Positions 25,561-35,646 are shown, counted from the first letter of the stretch. The stretch is DNA of 41,717 nt from Candidatus Manganitrophaceae bacterium (GCA_013151935.1 JAADHI010000124.1:1-41717); one strand, 5' to 3'. The notes: generated from the letters alone by a model not told the origin. Numbers and translations are program-made.

Positions 25561-26862
25561 ATGCTTCGCCTGATTTTCTACTCTATTCTGCTGACAATCT
25601 TTACACCAACACAAGCACCAGCTGAACAGGGGACTCAACACAAAACAAAAAACGTACTTCAATTGCAAGACGCGATTTCAGAGGCGCTTGTGAGCAATCC
25701 GGGCCTCGCGAGAATGGGTTCGCAAGCGAAGGCTTTAGCGCAGAAGCCTTCTCAAGCAGAAACACTTCCCGATCCTCATTTGAGTCTCAATGCCCGGAAT
25801 CTTCCGACCGACAGCTTTAATCTCGAACAAGAACCGATGACGCAAATCCAGATCGGCATCATGCAGAGTTTCCCTTTTCCGGGAAAGCTGGCCTTAAAAA
25901 AAGAAACAGCCCAATTTCAGGCTCAGGCCGCAGAAAAATCGGTGAGCGAAACACGTCTGTTTCTCATTCGACAAGTCAAAACCCGTTGGTGGTCTATTTT
26001 TAAAAACGACCGGGCCTTGGAAATTATCCAGCAAAATAAAGCACTGCTCACGCAATTTGTTGAAATTGCCCAGACAAAATACAAAGTCGGCAAGGGTTTA
26101 CAGCAGGATGTCTTGCTTGCACAGTTGGAACTCTCAAAACTGCTTGATCTAGAAATCACCCTCTATGCGAAGCGGCGCAAGGCGGAAGCTGCCTTAAATG
26201 GTCTCTTGAATCGTGCGACCAACCAATCTATTCGGCTCCCGGATATCGTTTCAGAAACACTTCCCCCGATGCCAAATGAGAAGCGCTTGCTGCAAGACTA
26301 CAAAAAGGATCGCCCGCTGCTGGCCGCAGTCAAAGACCGCATTTTTGCAGCCCGCAGCCGCCTCAGCTTAGCCAAAAAGGGTTTTGAACCGGATTTCAAA
26401 CTCGGTGCCGTCTATGGCTATCGGGACGGACAAAATCCGGGACGTGGCGATCGTTCCGATTTTGTGAGCCTGCTCTTTTCGATGAATCTTCCCGTTTACG
26501 GTAAAACCAAACAAAGCAAAGCCATTGACCAGCGTCTGGATGAATTGACCACAGCGCGCTGGTCACTTTCAGAACAACAAAAACAGATTGAGGCGGAAAT
26601 CTCCTCCGCTCTGGCAAGTTATCGCCAATTGAGCGATCAAGTCTCTTTATTTAAAACAGGTATTATTCCACAGGCAAAACAGACTGTTGCTTCGATGTTA
26701 TCCGGCTATCAGGTCAACAAGGTCGATTTCTTGAACCTCGTGCGCGCCCAACTCACACTTTACAACTTTGAAATTCAATATTGGAAGACATTGAGTGAAG
26801 CCAATATGACCCTGGCTCAACTCGCCCATGTCGTTGGAAAGGAGCAGATCAATGCGAAATAA
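25561..26862 (+). CDS. cusC: Outer membrane efflux channel of an RND metal pump (CusC/CzcC-like, TolC family)
   Basis: TolC-fold channel that carries metal ions across the outer membrane as part of a tripartite pump. From the chosen ATG the protein has 433 residues and begins with a signal peptide (MLRLIFYSILLTIFTPTQAPA). Features are the repeated outer-membrane-efflux domain with AISEALVSNPGLARMGSQ, PDPHLSLNARNLPTD, long coiled-coil helices and LGAVYGYRDG. The ATG at 25561 follows GGAGGT by eight bases; in-frame ATGs upstream (25495, 25534, 25546) lack such sites and would precede the signal peptide. It is first in the operon, and the cusB start overlaps its 3' end by 11 bases. No N-terminal lipobox Cys is seen, unlike E. 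coli CusC. Confidence 0.88.
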   Translation: MLRLIFYSILLTIFTPTQAPAEQGTQHKTKNVLQLQDAISEALVSNPGLARMGSQAKALAQKPSQAETLPDPHLSLNARNLPTDSFNLEQEPMTQIQIGIMQSFPFPGKLALKKETAQFQAQAAEKSVSETRLFLIRQVKTRWWSIFKNDRALEIIQQNKALLTQFVEIAQTKYKVGKGLQQDVLLAQLELSKLLDLEITLYAKRRKAEAALNGLLNRATNQSIRLPDIVSETLPPMPNEKRLLQDYKKDRPLLAAVKDRIFAARSRLSLAKKGFEPDFKLGAVYGYRDGQNPGRGDRSDFVSLLFSMNLPVYGKTKQSKAIDQRLDELTTARWSLSEQQKQIEAEISSALASYRQLSDQVSLFKTGIIPQAKQTVASMLSGYQVNKVDFLNLVRAQLTLYNFEIQYWKTLSEANMTLAQLAHVVGKEQINAK

Positions 26863-28189
26863 TCTGGTATTCATCGGCATTGCACTTTTACTTGGATTAT
26901 CTGGAGGGTATTGGTTTGCAAACAAAAACCCAAATCAGACTGCAAAACTTTCAGCCGAAGAAACAGGGCCCAAACCCCTTTTTTACCGTCACCCTATGAA
27001 ACCCGGCATGACCTCTCCCACACCCAAGACGGATGACATGGGCATGACCTATGTGCCTGTTTATGCCAAGGACACAAATGATAATAGCGTAAAAGGAACC
27101 GTCAAAATCGATCCGGTCATGACACAAAATATCGGCGTACGTACCGCAGTCGCGGAAATAAAAACCCTTTCACGCGTGATTAAGACCATCGGCCGTGTGG
27201 ATTACGACGAAGAACGCCTTTCCCGACTACATCCGAAAACACAGGGATGGATCGAAAAATTATATATTGATAAAACGGGTCAGCCGGTTTCAAAAAACAT
27301 GCTCTTGCTCAGCATTTACTCGCCGCAGTTGGTGACGAGCCAGCAGGAATATTTGCTGGCCCTGGACAACCAAAAGGTCCTGGCCGATAGCCCTATTGAA
27401 GACATTCAAAAAGGTGCCTTAGCCCTTGTCGCCTCATCCAGAGAACGTCTTGAACTTCTGGATGTCGCGGAGCATCAAATTGTAGAGCTGGAAAAAGATC
27501 GGCAAATCAAACAATATCTGCACATCCACTCCCCTTTTGAGGGTTTTGTGTTGAAAATCGGTGCGAGACAGGGCCAGTTTGTGACGCCTAAAACCGAACT
27601 CTATCGTATCGCCGGGCTTTCAAAAGTCTGGGTCTATGTCGATATCTATGAATACGAACTGCCCTGGATCTCTGTCGGTGATACGGGAGAGATGACCCTT
27701 ACGGCCCTGCCCGGAAAGACCTTCACGGGCAAGATTACCTACATCTATCCTTATGTCGAAGAAAAAACCCGCACCATCAAAGTCCGTCTCGAATTTGACA
27801 ACACAAAAGGTCTTCTGAAACCCGATATGTATGCGGAAGTAAGGATTCAGGCCGCACACCAAGTGGATGCCGTCGTCATCCCCTCCGAAGCAATTATGCG
27901 AGCGGATGGACGTGAAAAGGTTTTTATCGCCCTAGACGGCGGGAAGTTTGAGCCCAGACCCATCAAGGTGGGCATTGAGGCTGGCAACCTCAGTCAAATT
28001 ATTGAAGGATTGCGTTCAGGAGAAAAAGTCGTGACATCGGCCCAGTTTCTCATTGATTCGGAAAGTCGCCTGAATGAAGCGGTTGGAAAAATGTTGGAAC
28101 CTACCAAAGATGATACTTCAGAAGACCCTCTCCCTCTAAAAGAAGACGGAAACACAATGGAAGGCATGGATATGGGAGGCGGCTCATGA
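26852..28189 (+). CDS. cusB: Periplasmic adaptor of a Cu/Ag RND efflux system, with heavy-metal-binding domain
   Basis: Membrane-fusion protein linking pump and outer-membrane channel. Of 445 residues, the first 23 form a membrane anchor or signal (NNLVFIGIALLLGLSGGYWFA). A small heavy-metal-binding domain follows (FYRHPMKPGMTSPTPKTDDMGMTYVPVY, about 44-71) with the conserved His, Met and Asp residues seen in copper/silver adaptors. Then come barrel-sandwich and hairpin parts (LSRLHPKTQGWIEKLYIDKTGQPV, HSPFEGFVLKIGARQGQFV) and the beta-barrel domain (GLSKVWVYVDIYEYELPWISVGD). The extreme C-terminus is Met-rich (MEGMDMGGGS), as in metal-carrying tails. ATG at 26852 follows AAAGGAG; the stop overlaps cusA as ATGA. 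Confidence 0.92.
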   Translation: MRNNLVFIGIALLLGLSGGYWFANKNPNQTAKLSAEETGPKPLFYRHPMKPGMTSPTPKTDDMGMTYVPVYAKDTNDNSVKGTVKIDPVMTQNIGVRTAVAEIKTLSRVIKTIGRVDYDEERLSRLHPKTQGWIEKLYIDKTGQPVSKNMLLLSIYSPQLVTSQQEYLLALDNQKVLADSPIEDIQKGALALVASSRERLELLDVAEHQIVELEKDRQIKQYLHIHSPFEGFVLKIGARQGQFVTPKTELYRIAGLSKVWVYVDIYEYELPWISVGDTGEMTLTALPGKTFTGKITYIYPYVEEKTRTIKVRLEFDNTKGLLKPDMYAEVRIQAAHQVDAVVIPSEAIMRADGREKVFIALDGGKFEPRPIKVGIEAGNLSQIIEGLRSGEKVVTSAQFLIDSESRLNEAVGKMLEPTKDDTSEDPLPLKEDGNTMEGMDMGGGS

Positions 28190-31100
28190 TTCGTAAAATC
28201 ATTGAAGGCTCGATCAATAACCGCTTTCTAATTCTCTTCTTCACCGTCCTGATTGTAATCGGGGGGCTGATTGCGCTGAAAAACACCCCGCTTGATGCCA
28301 TTCCCGATCTCTCGGATGTTCAGGTGATTATCCAGACGGATTATCCGGGACAGGATCCTCAGGTTGTCGAAGACCAAGTGACCTATAGCCTCACCACAGC
28401 CATGCTGTCTGTGCCCTACGCCAAGCTCGTTCGAGGCTATTCCTTCTTCGGGGTGTCTTTTGTTTACATCATTTTTGAGGATGGCACAGACATGTACTGG
28501 GCACGAAGCCGGGTGCTGGAATATCTCAATTTTGTCTCCGACCGCCTTCCCGCCAACGTCACACCCAAACTGGGACCCGATGCAACAGGTGTGGGCTGGG
28601 TTTATCAATACATCCTGGTGGATAAAACCGGGAAACATGATCTAGCCGATCTTCGCAGTATTCAGGATTGGTACCTGCGTTATGAGCTGCAAACCGTACC
28701 GGGCGTCTCCGAAGTTGCCAGCATCGGGGGTTTTGTAAAACAGTACCAAGTCACGCTCGACCCAAACAAACTGCTTTCCTATAACATCCCCCTCAAAAAG
28801 ATCACTGAAGCCATCCGCCGCAGCAACAACGATGTCGGCGGCCGGCTGCTTGAGATGGCCGAAACCGAATACATGGTACGCGGCATTGGTTATATCAAAA
28901 GTGTTGAGGATCTCAAAACCATCCCCATCGGTCTTGATCACAAAGGCACACCCATCCTCTTGAAAGATGTGGCCCACATTCATATTGGTCCTGAAATCCG
29001 TCGTGGATTGATTGATTTCAACGGCGAAGGAGACGCAGTCAGTGGCATCGTCGTCATGCGTTTTGGCGAAAATGCTTTAGAAGTCATCAATAATGTCAAA
29101 GCACGTCTCGAAACACTCAAAAAAGGTCTACCCGAGGGCGTAGAGGTCGTGACGGTCTATGACCGCTCCAGCCTTATTGAACGGGCCATTGAGACCCTCG
29201 AAGAAAAGCTGTTGGAAGAAATCATCGTCGTTGCCATTGTCTGCGTCGTCTTCTTGCTGCATTTCCGTTCAGCCCTTGTCGCTGTGCTTGTCCTGCCCGT
29301 TTCCATTCTGATCGCCTTTTCTTTGATGTATCTGCAAGGCATTAACGCCAACATCATGTCCTTGAGTGGCATCGCCATTGCTATTGGGGCCATGCTGGAC
29401 GGGGCGATTGTAATGATCGAGAATGCGCACAAACATTTGGAGCGCGGAGAGATTACCGACCGCTGGCAAGCCATAGGGGAAGCGGCAAAAGAAGTCGGCC
29501 CTGCACTTTTCTTTTCCCTGCTGATTATCACTGTCTCCTTCATGCCCGTTTTCACCCTGCAAGCCCAGGAGGGACGACTTTTTGCGCCCCTAGCCTTCAC
29601 CAAAACCTATGCTATGGCCGCATCAGCCTTTCTTTCGATTACCCTCGTGCCGGTTTTAATGGGTTATCTCATTCGAGGACGGATTATTCCAGAAAAGAAG
29701 AACCCCATTGTACGTGCCCTCTTGTTTGTCTATCATCCGATACTCAAAACAGCGCTTCGCTTTAAAATCACCGTCATCGTCCTCGCAATACTGATCATGG
29801 GAGCCACCATCATTCCCTTGGAGAAACTGGGTTCGGAGTTTATGCCGCCCTTAAACGAGGGGGATATCCTGTACATGCCCTCGACACTTCCGGGGATTTC
29901 GATTACAAAAGTGAAGGAAATCCTCCAGCAAACAGATCGCATCATTAAAACATTTCCCGAAGTACATCATGTCTTAGGCAAAGCAGGCCGGGCTGAAACC
30001 GCTACCGATCCCGCGCCCTTGAACATGATCGAAACCCTTATCACCCTAAAACCTCCATCCGAATGGCGTGAGGGCCTGACGATGGAAAAACTGGTTGAGG
30101 AAATGGATGCAGCCTTGGACATCCCCGGCATCTCCAACGCCTGGACCATGCCGATTAAAACCCGAATCGACATGCTCTCCACCGGCATCAAAACCCCTGT
30201 CGGGATCAAAGTCGCCGGAGAAGACTTAGAGGTCCTGGCAGGCATCGGAAAACGCCTTGAAACCATTTTAAAGAAAGTTCCTGGTACACTCAGCGTTTAC
30301 AGCGAACGCGTTGTGGGCGGTAACTTTGTGGATATCAAGATTCACCGTAAAGAAGCCTCCCGCTACGGTTTGACCGTGGGTGATATCCAGGATGTCATCC
30401 AGACCGCCTTTGGGGGAATGAACATCACCTACACCGTCGAAGGTCTTGAACGCTATCCGGTCAATCTGCGTTACAGCCGCAGCACCCGCGAAAATATCGG
30501 CGAGCTTAAACGCATGCTGATCCCCACCCCGATGGGCCGACAGATTCCCCTGATTCAGGTCGCGGATATCCAGATCAAACGGGGTGCACCCGTGCTCAAG
30601 AGTGAAAATTCCAGATTGAACGCCTGGACTTATATCGACCTTCGCGGTATTGACGTTGGGACCTATGTTGCTAATGCACAAAAAGTTGTTGCGGCAGAGC
30701 TTGACCTGCCTCAGGGCTACACACTTTTGTGGAGCGGTCAGTATGAATACATGGAACGGGCACAGGCGCGCCTCAAATTGGTCATTCCTCTCACGATCAT
30801 GATTATCTTTCTCCTGCTTTATTTTAACTTCAAAAGCGTTGCGGAAAGCCTGCTCGTCATGCTTTCTCTCCCTTTTTCCTTTGTGGGCGGGGTTTGGCTC
30901 ATGTACTTCCTGGACTACAACATGAGCGTCGCCGTGGGTGTCGGTTTTATTGCCTTGGCGGGCCTCTCTGTTGAACTTGCTGTGGTCATGCTCGTTTATC
31001 TCGATCTCTACTATAAAGAGCATCTGAACGCAGGAACTCTAAAAACACGCGCAGATTTGTTTAAAGTCATTTTGGAAGGGGCTGGAAAACGTATCCGGCC

Positions 31101-31302
31101 TGTCATCATGACGCTTGCCATCACCGTCGGCGGTCTACTGCCCATTATGTGGGGCACGGGTACTGGCTCTCAGGTGATGAAACGCATCGCAGCGCCCATG
31201 GTAGGGGGCATGCTCTCCTCGACCATTCTGACCCTCTTAGTCATTCCGGTCATTTATGCTTTGTGGAAGGGTCGGGGTTTGAAGGAGAAAGAAACATCGT
31301 GA
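28186..31302 (+). CDS. cusA: Heavy-metal efflux RND pump, Cu(I)/Ag(I) type (CusA-like)
   Basis: Inner-membrane proton-driven pump of the HME-RND family, 1038 residues with two sets of membrane helices and two large periplasmic loops. The helix-4 motif GAMLDGAIVMIENAHK contains D405 and matches the monovalent-metal (CusA) pattern, not the Czc pattern. The three methionines of the CusA periplasmic binding site are kept: M564 (ILYMPSTLPG), M614 (APLNMIETL) and M663 (RIDMLSTG). This supports Cu(I)/Ag(I) as substrate. Cytoplasm-side Met pairs were not traced. A long antisense frame at 30268-31023 is a shadow. The operon is ordered C-B-A; no CusF or cusRS genes are in the window. Confidence 0.94.
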   Translation: MIRKIIEGSINNRFLILFFTVLIVIGGLIALKNTPLDAIPDLSDVQVIIQTDYPGQDPQVVEDQVTYSLTTAMLSVPYAKLVRGYSFFGVSFVYIIFEDGTDMYWARSRVLEYLNFVSDRLPANVTPKLGPDATGVGWVYQYILVDKTGKHDLADLRSIQDWYLRYELQTVPGVSEVASIGGFVKQYQVTLDPNKLLSYNIPLKKITEAIRRSNNDVGGRLLEMAETEYMVRGIGYIKSVEDLKTIPIGLDHKGTPILLKDVAHIHIGPEIRRGLIDFNGEGDAVSGIVVMRFGENALEVINNVKARLETLKKGLPEGVEVVTVYDRSSLIERAIETLEEKLLEEIIVVAIVCVVFLLHFRSALVAVLVLPVSILIAFSLMYLQGINANIMSLSGIAIAIGAMLDGAIVMIENAHKHLERGEITDRWQAIGEAAKEVGPALFFSLLIITVSFMPVFTLQAQEGRLFAPLAFTKTYAMAASAFLSITLVPVLMGYLIRGRIIPEKKNPIVRALLFVYHPILKTALRFKITVIVLAILIMGATIIPLEKLGSEFMPPLNEGDILYMPSTLPGISITKVKEILQQTDRIIKTFPEVHHVLGKAGRAETATDPAPLNMIETLITLKPPSEWREGLTMEKLVEEMDAALDIPGISNAWTMPIKTRIDMLSTGIKTPVGIKVAGEDLEVLAGIGKRLETILKKVPGTLSVYSERVVGGNFVDIKIHRKEASRYGLTVGDIQDVIQTAFGGMNITYTVEGLERYPVNLRYSRSTRENIGELKRMLIPTPMGRQIPLIQVADIQIKRGAPVLKSENSRLNAWTYIDLRGIDVGTYVANAQKVVAAELDLPQGYTLLWSGQYEYMERAQARLKLVIPLTIMIIFLLLYFNFKSVAESLLVMLSLPFSFVGGVWLMYFLDYNMSVAVGVGFIALAGLSVELAVVMLVYLDLYYKEHLNAGTLKTRADLFKVILEGAGKRIRPVIMTLAITVGGLLPIMWGTGTGSQVMKRIAAPMVGGMLSSTILTLLVIPVIYALWKGRGLKEKETS

Positions 31303-31355
31303 ACAGAGAAAACCTGATAAAAAATACGCCACTATTACACACGCATTAGTCTTTT

Positions 31356-31391
31356 AAAGCCGATAGCCATTTCCTGATGGCTATCGGCTTT
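31356..31391 (+). terminator. Intrinsic terminator of the cus operon
   Basis: Perfect 15-bp stem (AAAGCCGATAGCCAT / ATGGCTATCGGCTTT) with a six-base loop, 53 bases after the cusA stop, followed by CTT. The T run is short, but the stem is long and GC-rich near the base. It separates cusA from the oligopeptide transporter genes. Confidence 0.85.
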
Positions 31392-31557
31392 CTTGACATT
31401 GGACATCTGTTCGCCATACATTATTTTTAATATGATACGAGTGGAGCGCAAAAAAAAACATCCACATTAAGGTGGATTTATTTTGTTGTAATGGACGACG
31501 ACGTTTATTTAGTCTCCTATGAAAAACGGGCGAGTTAGCCTTAGAGGAGTTTCATTC

Positions 31558-32976
31558 GTGCTCTTTTCTTTTCAAGCCGTCTTTCTTTGGACGGACAGAC
31601 TGATCTACCTGCTGCTTTTCTTAGTGGTCGGCTTGACCTTTTATATCTCACGCCATGAACATTTACTTGCACCCTGGCGGCAAATTCGACGGCGTCCGCT
31701 TGCGATGTCGGCACTGGTGGTGCTTTTGTTTTATATTGGCATTGGGCTCTTGGATTCGGTGCATTTTAGAAAAGCACTGCCCACAACAGATGCGGCACAG
31801 GAAATACAATATGACCCCGAAGTCCTTTCTCTCTTGGATGTCATCCTTGGACCACTGAAAAATAATGTGGAACGGAGCTATTCTGCGCCTTTGGCAAGCC
31901 AAGCCTTTAGCAAAGAAATGATCGAAGCCGCTGATGGCTCCCAACATCGGGCTTATCCACGCCTAAAGTTTGGCGGCGCACACCTTGAGACCCCGGAAAC
32001 AGAACGAACCAGCGATATTTTTTCAATTGTTAACAAGCGTCTCTTTTCGGGGCTTTTGATCTGGAGCCTTATTTCAATGCTTTTTGTGCTGATCTTAGCG
32101 CAGCGGCACCGGAAACCAGCAAAAGAGATGCTCGGAAATATCTGGCGCGGCGAGACACAAACGGCTTGGCGATCTATCCTTTTTACGGCAGCACTGCTTT
32201 TTCTGCTTGTGGGTGTGCTTGCACCCCTGAGCGTTAAATATCACCTCTTTGGTACGGATAAAGTGGGACAGGATGTGCTCTACATGGCCCTAAAAGGCAT
32301 CAGAACAGGACTGGTCATTGGTACACTCACGACTTTGGTGATGCTGCCTTTTGGTATTTTTTTGGGCATCGCTGCAGGTTATTTTCGAGGAAAGACCGAC
32401 GATGCCATTCAATATCTTTACACAACACTCAGTTCTGTGCCGGGGGTGCTTTTGATTGCCTCCGCTGTACTCATCCTACAAATCTACATGGATAAAAATG
32501 CGGAATCCTTTGCAAGTATTACGGAACGGGCAGATATCCGTCTAATGTTTCTGTGTTTGATCCTGGGGCTGACGGGCTGGATCGGGCTTTGCCGTTTACT
32601 GAGAGGAGAAACCTTAAAACTGCGCGAAATGGAATATGTGCAAGCGGCAAGGGCATTGGGGGTTGGGCCGGGTCGTATTATCACCCACCATATTCTGCCA
32701 AATGTGATGCACATCGTGCTTATCGCTCTGGTCTTGGATTTCAGCGGGCTTGTCTTGGCCGAAGCGGTCTTGTCTTATGTGGGTGTCGGCGTAGATCCGG
32801 CTATGATTTCCTGGGGCAATATGATCAATAGCGCACGGCTTGAGCTTGCGCGGGAGCCCGTCGTCTGGTGGTCTTTAACCGCAGCGTTTGTCTTTATGTT
32901 TGTTTTGGTGCTTTCAGCGAATGTTTTTTCTGATGCAGTACGGGATGCTTTTGATCCCAGACTTCGGGGACGATAA
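31558..32976 (+). CDS. Oligopeptide/dipeptide ABC transporter permease (OppC/DppC-like) with long N-terminal region
   Basis: Membrane subunit of a peptide-type importer, 472 residues against about 300 for normal OppC. The C-terminal half is standard: KYHLFGTDKVGQDVLYMALKGIRTGL, then the permease domain and the EAA loop (EMEYVQAARALGVGPGRIITHHILPN) that contacts the ATPase. The N-terminal half adds helices at about 5-30 and 43-62 and a polar loop of about 100 residues (periplasmic by topology) before the usual OppC helix. GTG at 31558 sits eight bases after GAGGAG; an upstream ATG (31519) has no ribosome binding site. No OppB-type permease or binding protein is adjacent, so this set is incomplete here. 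Substrate could be peptides, nickel or similar solutes. Confidence 0.85.
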   Translation: MLFSFQAVFLWTDRLIYLLLFLVVGLTFYISRHEHLLAPWRQIRRRPLAMSALVVLLFYIGIGLLDSVHFRKALPTTDAAQEIQYDPEVLSLLDVILGPLKNNVERSYSAPLASQAFSKEMIEAADGSQHRAYPRLKFGGAHLETPETERTSDIFSIVNKRLFSGLLIWSLISMLFVLILAQRHRKPAKEMLGNIWRGETQTAWRSILFTAALLFLLVGVLAPLSVKYHLFGTDKVGQDVLYMALKGIRTGLVIGTLTTLVMLPFGIFLGIAAGYFRGKTDDAIQYLYTTLSSVPGVLLIASAVLILQIYMDKNAESFASITERADIRLMFLCLILGLTGWIGLCRLLRGETLKLREMEYVQAARALGVGPGRIITHHILPNVMHIVLIALVLDFSGLVLAEAVLSYVGVGVDPAMISWGNMINSARLELAREPVVWWSLTAAFVFMFVLVLSANVFSDAVRDAFDPRLRGR

Positions 32977-32988
32977 AGGGGAATGAAA

Positions 32989-33402
32989 ATGACTTGGGTG
33001 CCACTTTCCCTTTTGGCGGGTTTGTCTCTGGCAGTCCATTCTTTGGCGATGGCAAAACTGACCAAAAATGGTTTTGACCTCGGCAGAATCAATTTAAATG
33101 TCTTTTTTTTGGTTTTTATTTTTGTCGGTCTGCAACAAATTCTTTCTGGAAATGGCTACAAGCTTCCCAGCTCACAACTCATCTACGTCTTTATCGCGGC
33201 AGTCGGGGCGTTTGCCATTATTCATTTTTCACTGATGGCGATTGCGATTGCACCCAATCCCGGATATGTGAGTGGTTTAACCAGTCTCAGCGTGGTCGTC
33301 GTTGCCATCGCTTCTATTTTTCTATTTGACGCGCACTTTAGCGTCTCAAAATTTCTGGGAATTGCCCTGTGTTTATTGGGTATTTATTTGATTGGACGGT
33401 AG
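32989..33402 (+). CDS. Half-size EamA/DMT-type membrane protein
   Basis: 137 residues with four predicted membrane helices (about 2-22, 36-53, 67-88 and 92-135 in two parts), the size of a single EamA domain. AIHFSLMAIAIAPNPGYVSGLTSLSVVVVAIASIFLFDAHFSVSKFLGIALCLLGIYLIGR-like features include the family's helix-capping Pro and the final GIALCLLGIYLIG. Such proteins work as dimers in related small multidrug carriers. The ATG at 32989 is eight bases after AAAGGGG; an ATG two codons earlier is too close to it. It lies 12 bases after the permease stop and is probably cotranscribed, yet it is not part of a known Opp complex. Substrate unknown. Confidence 0.75.
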   Translation: MTWVPLSLLAGLSLAVHSLAMAKLTKNGFDLGRINLNVFFLVFIFVGLQQILSGNGYKLPSSQLIYVFIAAVGAFAIIHFSLMAIAIAPNPGYVSGLTSLSVVVVAIASIFLFDAHFSVSKFLGIALCLLGIYLIGR

Positions 33403-33409
33403 ACGCCCT

Positions 33410-33442
33410 AAAGACAAGTAACTGTCGTTGTTGTGTCTTTTT
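33410..33442 (+). terminator. Weak possible terminator after the EamA gene
   Basis: AAAGACA (33410-33416) and TGTCTTT (33434-33440) pair around a 17-base loop and are followed by two more T's. The loop is large and the stem AT-rich, so it may only pause transcription. Confidence 0.35.
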
Positions 33443-33554
33443 CAAAAACCGGATAAACCCATAAAAAAAAGATTACAGGCACTCAAAATTATGAGATTAT
33501 TCTTCTCACATGAAATGCTTTTTATTGCGATTAAAATAAATCTTTGGGAGTGTA

Positions 33555-35564
33555 ATGGTGCAGAACCTGCTTCAGGTTAAAAACCTCAAAACCCGTTTTT
33601 CAACGGATGATGGCATCGTCAATGCTGTTGACGGCGTCTCCTTTGATATCCCTCGGGGGAAAACCTTTGCTTTGGTTGGAGAGTCGGGATGCGGAAAATC
33701 CATGACGGCACTCTCTATCATGAAATTGGTTCCTAAACCCGCGGGTAAAATTGTTGATGGACAGATTTTACTGGATGGGGAAGATTTGTGTCAGATGCCC
33801 GAAGTCGCGATGCGGATTTTACGCGGCAATCGTATTTCGATGATTTTTCAAGAACCGATGACGAGCCTCAACCCGGTGATGACCATCGGGGATCAAATCC
33901 GTGAAACCCTAGAATATCATTTAAGGCTCAACAAAAAAGCCGCCAAGGTTTCTGCGATTGAACTCCTTGAGCTGGTGGGCATCCCCGACCCTGAACAACG
34001 CTACAGTGAATATCCCCATCAGATTTCGGGAGGAATGAAACAACGGGTGATGATTGCCATGGCCCTTTCCGGCGAACCCGATTTATTGATTGCGGATGAA
34101 CCGACAACGGCCTTGGATGTCACCATTCAAGCTCAGATTTTGGATCTTTTACGAAAGCTCCAAAAGGAACGCGGCATGGCTATTTTATTGATCACACATG
34201 ATTTAGGAATCGTTGCAGAAATGGCCGATGAAGTGGCCGTCATGTACGCGGGAGAAATTGTGGAACAGAGAGACCGCGCGGCCTTTTTTGCAAAACCACA
34301 ACACCCCTATTCGCAAAAACTGCTCAGCGCTCTGCCCGGAAAAAAGAAACGCGGAGAAACACTTGAAGTCATTCGCGGCACCGTTCCACCCTTAAATCGT
34401 CCCTTTACAAATTGTCGTTTTGCCAACCGATGCGACAGTGCCTGGGCCCTCTGCGAACAATCAATCCCCTCATGGACCGCTTTGGAGATGGGGGGAATTC
34501 GCTGTCATTTACAGGAATTTCCAGAAAGACGAATACAACTTGTGCATACACCCGGGGGAGCTCAAAATACCGAGGGAGCCGCATCAGAAGAGAGAGCCCT
34601 CTTGGAAATCTCTAACCTTAAAGTCCATTTTCCCATCCAAAAAGGCTTTTTCAAGCGGGTTGTGGGACAGGTAAAGGCTGTAGATGGCGTTTCACTTAAA
34701 GTAGATTCCGGTCGCACGGTCGCCTTGGTGGGGGAATCCGGCTGTGGAAAAACAACAACGGGCAAGGCCATTCTGCAACTGATTCCACAAAGTGGGGGGG
34801 AAATTTTATTTGAGGATGAAGATTTATCACGCCTCTCTAACAAGGCCCTACGCTTAAGACGACGCGATTTTCAAATCATTTTCCAAGACCCCTATTCTTC
34901 ACTCAACCCTCGAATGCTCGTGGGCGATATTATCAAAGAAGGGGTCAAAGCCTTAAAAATCGAAATTGAAAATGATACAGACGACGTATGGCTGGATGAA
35001 CTTTTGGCACAGGTGGGTTTACCCGCAGATGCCAAACACCGTTATCCACACGAGTTTTCGGGCGGACAACGACAACGCATTTGCATCGCCCGTGTCTTGG
35101 CAGTAAGACCCAAGCTCATCGTCTGCGACGAGCCCACCAGTGCGCTAGACGTTTCGGTTCAGGCACAGGTTTTAAATCTTTTGAAAGAACTACAATCGAC
35201 TTATGGTTTGGCCTATCTTTTTATTACCCACGATCTTTCGGTCGTGGATTACTTCGCCCACGAGGTCGCGGTCATGTATTTGGGCCGTATCGTTGAATAC
35301 GGGACGGTAGAAGCTGTTTTGGGTGAACCCAAACACCCCTATACCCGTGCCTTGCTTTCGGCGGTGCCTGAAGTCGATCCAGAAAAAAAACGCCTGATTA
35401 TTCGCATTGAAGGCGATTTACCCTCTCCAATCAATCCTCCCCAAGGCTGCTTTTTTCATCCACGTTGTCCGCAAGTCATGCCGATCTGCCGCGAGGAATA
35501 TCCAGAAACCACCAAGATCAACAAAAACCAGAAAACCAACTGTTTTATCTACACGGGTTCTTAA
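33555..35564 (+). CDS. Fused oligopeptide ABC transporter ATPase (OppD-OppF in one chain)
   Basis: 669 residues holding two complete peptide-type ATP-binding units. Unit 1 (about 1-330): Walker A GESGCGKS at 42-49, signature ISGGMKQR, Walker [13 protein letters not shown], then a four-Cys tail ([15 protein letters not shown]...CHL). Unit 2 (about 345-669): Walker A GESGCGKT, signature FSGGQRQR, Walker [13 protein letters not shown], and a second four-Cys tail ([15 protein letters not shown]...NCF). Such cysteine sets occur in OppD/OppF ATPases and can hold an Fe-S cluster. All catalytic parts look intact. YejF is similarly fused. It powers the permease at 31558, probably with an unlinked OppB partner. 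ATG at 33555 follows GGGAG closely; GTG one codon later is possible. Confidence 0.93.
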   Translation: MVQNLLQVKNLKTRFSTDDGIVNAVDGVSFDIPRGKTFALVGESGCGKSMTALSIMKLVPKPAGKIVDGQILLDGEDLCQMPEVAMRILRGNRISMIFQEPMTSLNPVMTIGDQIRETLEYHLRLNKKAAKVSAIELLELVGIPDPEQRYSEYPHQISGGMKQRVMIAMALSGEPDLLIADEPTTALDVTIQAQILDLLRKLQKERGMAILLITHDLGIVAEMADEVAVMYAGEIVEQRDRAAFFAKPQHPYSQKLLSALPGKKKRGETLEVIRGTVPPLNRPFTNCRFANRCDSAWALCEQSIPSWTALEMGGIRCHLQEFPERRIQLVHTPGGAQNTEGAASEERALLEISNLKVHFPIQKGFFKRVVGQVKAVDGVSLKVDSGRTVALVGESGCGKTTTGKAILQLIPQSGGEILFEDEDLSRLSNKALRLRRRDFQIIFQDPYSSLNPRMLVGDIIKEGVKALKIEIENDTDDVWLDELLAQVGLPADAKHRYPHEFSGGQRQRICIARVLAVRPKLIVCDEPTSALDVSVQAQVLNLLKELQSTYGLAYLFITHDLSVVDYFAHEVAVMYLGRIVEYGTVEAVLGEPKHPYTRALLSAVPEVDPEKKRLIIRIEGDLPSPINPPQGCFFHPRCPQVMPICREEYPETTKINKNQKTNCFIYTGS

Positions 35565-35568
35565 AGAA

Positions 35569-35588
35569 GCTCTGACTTAAATCAGAGC
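35569..35588 (+). terminator. Possible terminator hairpin after the fused ATPase gene
   Basis: GCTCTGA/TCAGAGC form a 7-bp perfect stem around a six-base loop, four bases after the stop codon. No T run follows directly, so it is a weak candidate. Confidence 0.45.
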
Positions 35589-35646
35589 GGACTCAAAATA
35601 CCCCTCTGCCTCCATTTCGTTTCACTTTGCACCTTTTTTGTTTCAC

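Noticed and set aside
30268-31023. 251-codon open frame antisense to cusA
   Set aside because: cusA is intact with all pump motifs; the antisense frame has no ribosome binding site or recognisable motif and follows from the codon pattern of cusA.
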